Source of the DNA: Aquilaria yunnanensis | Lineage: Eukaryota; Streptophyta; Magnoliopsida; Malvales; Thymelaeaceae | Assembly: GCA_039654915.1 (NCBI GenBank) | Contig: CM077595.1 | Span: 88,391,501-88,455,500, forward strand | Direction: 5' to 3' | DNA: 64,000 nucleotides | Part shown: piece by piece, positions 58,691 through 64,000 of the stretch | Numbering within the stretch: position 1 is the stretch's first letter | How the letters are laid out: every line of letters begins with the position of its first letter | The notes under the pieces: model-generated | What the model saw: only the letters and a program-made list of their open reading frames with translations | The model's database searches: none | What the model was told of the DNA's origin: nothing | Translations under genes and position numbers: made by a program

Positions 58691-61676
58691 TAGAGGTGGG
58701 CATTGGGAGGGGTTGACCCGATCCAAACCAAGACCAGCACACCGTCAAACCCAATACAATCGATTCAGCATGGGCCCAGGTGAGACATTGTTAAGGGCAC
58801 ATCCCAGTCACTGTTTGGCCTAGTCATGCTTGTCCTGAGCTGGTCCTACCCAGGCCTAAGCTGCGATAATCATCTAACAGATTTAAAAAAAAAAAAAAAA
58901 GGTACAATTACACAGCAAACCCCCAATAGTTATTTGCAAAGTTTTTACCCCCATAATTCCACTCCCTCACCCCCCCCCCCCCCCCCCAACAACTAGAATT
59001 TGAGCACCTTTTTTGTCCAAAAAAAAATGGCCTCCCCTCTAAATAAGGAGGCTCATTTGCACTCCATCCTCATACCAACAATTCCAATCTCCCTTCTTTC
59101 TCTACTACGTTCTTTTTTAGTTTCTCCAAATTCTTAAGCATTTTTGTTAATCTTTTCTTAATCTTTTTTTAATTTCTTCCAAATCACTTCTTCATCAATA
59201 CTATTATTCTTTCACTCATAGCATCAAAAGAAAAGAGGTCCACTTTGAGAATGTGTACAATGATGACCAATTTGACATGACAAATTTTGATTTAGGTCTC
59301 TACAACCAACTATTGGACAATAACGTTGAAGAGGTAGAGGTGGCGCCAACTGATATTGCAGGAGGGGACAGGACCCAACCAATGCCAACAGGTCATCACC
59401 CTGGGGCCGAGGATTCCCAAGCACAAGGTAAATCTTTGAGGCTAACTACTTAGGTATGGGAGCATTATGACCTCATTTGGGAAGGGGAATCGAGTTTCAG
59501 GAAGTGCAAACATTACAACAAAAAATTGATGCACAAAAAGAACTATGATACCAGAAATATGCGGCATCATACGAAAAATCACCATACAAATCTCTGTCTT
59601 GGTGCAGCCACCATTTTCATAGGACAAACACAACTTGGGAACACTGTTGATGGGTTAGGTCTATTTATTTAACCAACAATCTTTTAAAGAAAACAAGATA
59701 AATTGGAGGATGCTCACTAAGAAGTCTTTTTCATAAGCTAAGGATGTGCATTTAGAATCTTGAATTAGATCACAAATAAATCCTACATTTAGAAAAGCAT
59801 CTAGGAGCACAGTGAGGAGAGAGAGCTTTAAATTATTTGAAGTCAAAAAATCAAACTTGTAGGCATATTTCTCTGTTCTAGATTATAGTGTGGCATTTAC
59901 AAGTGACATGTGGACATTGCCTATAGGACAATTATTTTATTATGTGATTACTTATTAGATTTATGATGATTAGGTGATACAATAACATATTCTGTCATTT
60001 AGGTGCATAGAATCTAATTACACTAGATTTCACATCTATAACTGCATTTATGAATCTTTGCATAAATATTTTCATGTTGATAAAGTTTTGTATATTTAAT
60101 TTGACAATGCATCAAACAATAATGTCTTCGCTCACCTTTTGAGTCAACAATTGAAACCACCTCTTGAAGATGCATTATTTTATGTTAGATACATGTGTCA
60201 TATTTTAAACCTGTATATACAAAAAAATTTTAGAAGTTTTGCAAACTGAAATTATGTTTATTAAAAAATTATTGCAGTATTTGAAATAAAGACTGAAAGA
60301 ATATCGTAAATTCAAAAGGTTTTATTTTGAAAATAGAAAGGTGTTTTTTTGGAAATGTTTTAAATTGGATTGTCCAACCCGGTGGCACTCAACTTATTTG
60401 ATGTCACTAGATGCATATTCGTATGCAAATTTATTGTCTCATTTCTTAAACATGAAATTGAATTGTGAATTCCTCACAACTGAAATATGGGACAGATGTT
60501 TTAAAGCAGATGAATTGCTAAAGTTTTTTTACGTTGCCACCGAATTTTTCTATGATATTTACCACCCAACCGTGCATCAAGTTTTGTTTTATTTAGTTAA
60601 CATTACATATGTTTTATATCAATTTAAAAATGATTAGTTTTTTAAACTCACTGTCAAAATGATGCAGGACAAGTGACTTCAGTATTTCAAAAATATTTCA
60701 CAAATCTTTTCAGTTGCATCTTTGCTTAACCCATATGTGAAATTGTCTAGCACAACAACATTTCTTAAAGGCATTTTTCATAGTTATTTGAGCATGACCC
60801 ATGTAAATGTTTTAGCTATGTCTGCTGTTGCTTTTGATTGCTTATGATATTTGTACAAGTTATATTGTGAGAGACATTCAGATAAGGTAAGACATGAAAC
60901 TCCTTAAACCAAAGTCCCTAAAAGATCTACCTTATTAAGATTCAATCCAACTTTTCAAATGCTCAAACATCCCCAACCTATGACTTTGGGTTTAGCTAAA
61001 GTGGATAATTACCTCACCATATCATTTAAGCCAAGAGACTTAGAAATATTGGAGTGGTAGAAATAAATAAAATCAAGGTTTTAATATTATCCATCATTGC
61101 CCAAGAGATTCTAGCTGTTCCGATCTCAACCTAGCTTCTGAAGTAGCGTTTAGTATAGGTAAACGAGTAATATCGGAGAAACAAATAAGATTGATGCAGA
61201 GGCAGTAAAAGTCTGTGTGTGTAACCGAAATTGGAGTCTCCCTGCACTCCTTCGAACTTTTAGTTTGTAATAATGGAGAAACAAGTAAACGAGGCTTGAT
61301 TTTTTTCTTTCTCCTTCGAATTTTTAGTTTGTATTTGATCTGAATATACTGTTAAGTATCGATCTTAAGTTTTAATTTTCAGTTATTTTGAGAACAATTT
61401 TCCATTCTTTCTTGTAAAGCACATTCCAGTTAATTGTAAGTGTCTTTTGACTCTTTTTTTTTTTCTAAAAATGCTTTTTCTTAAAAAAAAAAAAAAGTAA
61501 TTAAAACTTAATCTTAAAAAATTATTAAAAAAAAAATAACCTAGCACAACCCAGCCCTAGCTCAAACCCAACCCACATTTTCCCAAGCCCAACCCACCTT
61601 TTCCCGGGCTATGCCTTGGCCTTGTCAACCCAGGCCTAGGTCTGGTCGAGCTAGGTTGGCCCAATGCCCACCTCTA
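58691..61676 (+). mobile_element. hAT (Ac-like) DNA transposon, nearly full length but dead
   Basis: Perfect 17-bp terminal inverted repeats: TAGAGGTGGGCATTGGG at 58691-58707 and its complement at 61660-61676. The 8 flanking bases (CTCATGAC and CTTCTAAC) match at 5 of 8 positions, a decayed target duplication. Subterminal regions are rich in ACCCAGCC/CCCAACCC-type short motifs, as in hAT elements. It contains broken transposase on the plus strand (next entry). Near 58965-58989 there is a run of about 20 C. Confidence 0.9.
59253..61235 (+). pseudogene. hAT transposase pseudogene (BED finger, RNase H-like core, hATC domain)
   Basis: A 66-codon N-terminal piece (59253-59453) ends at TAG, and the same frame continues with VWEHYDLIW. 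This is a BED-type finger (59455-59640) in which the second Cys of the C-x2-C pair is Tyr (CKHY). The core carries CPTRWHSTYLM (60371-60403) within an open piece 60341-60637. The C-terminal hATC dimerisation region is recognisable at about 61000-61230 (DNYLTISFKPRDLEILEW, then CNRNW), with stops and a frameshift. The order fits Ac/Tam3-type transposases. It is inactivated by several stops. Confidence 0.85.
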
Positions 61677-62783
61677 CTTCTAACATCTTTTATGTATGTC
61701 ATTTCACTCTATTTAGACTTGGAAACTTCTCCTTATCCCCAACCTTTTTCAACTCCAATAGAAAAGGAGAGAAATATTTTATATTTATAGAGAATAAAAA
61801 TTAATAATTTAAATTAATTATTAAAAATTACAAAGTGTGAAGTAACCATGTAATTTAAATTCTGATTTCAAAATTTTGGTTCAGATAATATGAAAAAATA
61901 TATGATTAAATGTAGATTCTCAAATTTAAGAGATGTAACTTAGTTACTGATAAATATCAAGTGAAAAAAATGTGATTTATCCTTTCATGAAAAGTATAAT
62001 GTATCATTCTCGCCACCAGGCTTGGCGAAAACGAAAACGCAAGTTCAGGCTGCCGATCTGGGTTCGAATCCTTTCTCTTTTTTGTATCATGCAAATAAAT
62101 ATCAAATGTATCTCAATGTCCTTCAAATTTTGATAAACACCCTTATCCTTAATATAATATCATAAATATCATTTCCTAAAATATTCTTATAAGATGCATA
62201 ATATCATTTTCTAAAATATACTTGTAAAATGTTTCTAAATTGATAAAAAGAAAAAAGAGGTTTTGCCATACAATTGTTGGCTTACGCTTGTCTACTAATT
62301 GGTCGGCGGTAAAAGGGGTAATGCTGTAACTCTATTGGGCTCACAATTCTTCTCTTTTTCTAGACAAATAATTGGGCCGCAAAAAATTTGGCCAATCCTA
62401 GATCACGAATTGTATTATACTTTTGCAATATTCTTTTAATTTGTCCAACTTCCGACACCATAATTTTATATAGTTGGCAAATGACTACGTGGAACACAAC
62501 TTCAAATTGGCGAGACGAACAAACGAGACTCGCACATTAGTGGTAAAAAGAACAAATTGTTTAATATAAAGTCCACCATCACAGGAACAAGCTCGAAACT
62601 ATCGATTACCGCCCCCAATTTATTAATTTTAGTGGAAGAGTAAAGTCCCATCAAAATAAGAAGATGAATTTTGCGTTGAGGTAGGGTGTCCTACTTTTTT
62701 TTTTCTCGCAATAAACGTCAATGCATTATATCACATGTCATTAGTGTGTCATTTTTATATCATATGTCATTTTTATTTTAAGG
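61677..62783. other. AT-rich intergenic DNA
   Basis: No gene found. 62040-62085 contains a tRNA-like B-box (GGTTCGAATCC) followed by a T run, but no cloverleaf can be drawn (see rejected items). Confidence 0.4.
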
Positions 62784-63347
62784 GCTTAAAGCCCCTTTGG
62801 CACCCTGCACTTTACAAACTTGGATCTTTTGTCTCATGTACTTTGATTCGGGTTCACTCGTCTCTCAAACTTTAAACATTGGTACCTTTTTCCCCCCTAA
62901 TCCACTTGGATGACTACTTTGCTTATATGAGAACCGAAATATATATAAAACGAAAGATGAAGAACTAACTGGTCATTTTTTTCATATAAACCTCCAGTTC
63001 TATGAAATGAGTTTGGTACTATAATTAAATAAATTATATTTCGGTGCAGAATGTTGATTAGATATTATATATTATATAAGCTTGATGGTTCCCTTAATTA
63101 TTCAAATCGAGAATATTGACGTAGATAATAGAAATAATGTAAAAGTCAAGTCAGATGGTTTATTAGCCCTTTATTTGCATTTATCTTTATTTCAGTCTTC
63201 ATATAATTTAAATAGCCATTTATATGAGTTAAGGGGTAAAAGGTACCATTTTTCATAATTTGATGGGTGAGTGAACTTGAGTCAAAATTCAAGAAGTAAA
63301 TTGTCCGAGTTAGCAAAGTCAATGGAGTGAAAGGATCTTTTGGTCTT
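62784..63347. mobile_element. Mutator-like TIR element, 564 bp
   Basis: Flanked by ATTTTAAGG (62775-62783) and ATTTTAAGA (63348-63356), an 8 of 9 match. The inverted arms are about 110 bp. Left blocks AAGCCCCTTTGGCACCCTGC, GGTTCACTCG and GGTACCTTTT are mirrored by GGAGTGAAAGGATC, GTGAGTGAACTTGAG and AAAAGGTACC. No coding sequence, non-autonomous. Confidence 0.75.
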
Positions 63348-63529
63348 ATTTTAAGACATAGTACAATATTACAAATGTGCGAGGGGATGAACTTAGAGTT
63401 AGGGAGAGGATGAAGTATTAGATTGTTATTTTTTTATGTTTACACATTTATGCGTTAAATGGCTAATGAACTGCATAATATTTACTCATTTACTTTCTGT
63501 CACATAATTTTGTGAAATGTATTTTTCTG

Positions 63530-63913
63530 TAAATGTCACTTAACATCTTGGAAGTATGCCTTATGTTACATATTCATCCTAGAAGTACAAAATGTTATAC
63601 CATTTGATCTAAAAGTACACAGCTATTGCACAATTCGTTCTTCTGTTAAGTCTTATCGTTCAAAAGTGGTGGGAAGCTGACTTGGCAAGATGAATGGTGT
63701 CATGTAAAGCATACTTCTAAAATGAATAATGCAGCATAAGACATACTTTCGGGACGAATGGCATAACATAAGATATACTCTTCAACAAAAGAGTTGACGA
63801 AAGGACGAATGATACAACAATTACACACTTTCAAGACAAATTGTACAAGATTTTATACTTCCAGGACGAATGTGCAACATAAAGTATACTTTCAAGATGT
63901 TTGGTGATATTTA
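63530..63913. mobile_element. TIR MITE, about 384 bp
   Basis: The left end TAAATGTCACTTAACATCTT (63530-63549) is mirrored by the right end, which on the minus strand from 63913 reads TAAATATCACCAAACATCTT. Inverted similarity goes on for about 65 bp (GGAAGTATGCCTTATGTTAC against GAAAGTATACTTTATGTTGC). No ORF; family not identified. Confidence 0.7.
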
Positions 63914-64000
63914 CCCTTTATTTTTCTAAAATCTTTTATAAGTCAGTGTTAGTCTTTAATGGAGAAAGATAAAAAGAGACATGCGGAAGAAATGATATCC

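Noticed and set aside
62010..62085. tRNA gene suggested by a GGTTCGAATCC box
   Set aside because: No acceptor, D or anticodon stem can be paired around it. At best a tRNA-derived SINE fragment.

Overview
This window is nuclear DNA of a flowering plant, most likely a eudicot. The supporting evidence is that three spliced genes with GT-AG introns and plant-typical families can be assembled exon by exon, the intergenic DNA is AT-rich, and it is packed with plant transposon types (Tat-like Ty3/gypsy, L1-type LINE, hAT, Mutator-like TIR elements, Stowaway and Harbinger-like MITEs) plus an endogenous caulimovirid. No bacterial operons, rRNA genes, convincing tRNA genes or CRISPR arrays were seen.

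Intact genes. (1) 2697-8380, minus: a ten-exon DEAD-box RNA helicase of the plant RH25/RH26/RH31 group, 780 residues, with all helicase motifs. (2) 46135-50138, plus: an eight-exon cyclic nucleotide-gated channel close to CNGC1, 723 residues, starting with a 29-nt coding exon. (3) 51825-54811, minus: an eight-exon F-box protein of 303 residues. Genes 2 and 3 are convergent, about 1.7 kb apart. In all three the exon phases close without a frameshift or stop.

Repeat landscape. 0-2.3 kb: a 405-bp-period direct duplication, an AT microsatellite and a TIR element. 8.7-9.5 kb: a dispersed repeat related to the tandem array at 41-44.7 kb. 10.2-16.3 kb: a decayed Tat-like gypsy element with both LTRs, no visible integrase, and an antisense ORF. 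17-20.5 kb: two related TIR elements nested in a small palindromic MITE. 21.2-27.4 kb: a second Tat-like element, truncated on its left, with RNase H and integrase in one frame broken by five stops, and a multi-exon antisense coiled-coil gene that carries its own TATA box. 27.8-36.6 kb: a long foldback element. One arm holds a Stowaway MITE, the other is split by a 6.6-kb endogenous pararetrovirus. 41.1-44.7 kb: a tandem array. 55.6-57.4 kb: a minus-strand LINE remnant with an in-frame 180-bp triplication. 58.7-61.7 kb: a nearly full-length hAT relic with perfect 17-bp TIRs. 62.8-63.9 kb: two more TIR MITEs.

The genes do not form a pathway. The helicase is predicted to act on organellar RNA, the channel at a membrane under cyclic-nucleotide/calmodulin control, and the F-box protein in an SCF ubiquitin ligase. 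The most unusual material is the nested foldback/pararetrovirus locus, the antisense genes of the two gypsy elements, and the in-frame triplication in the LINE.
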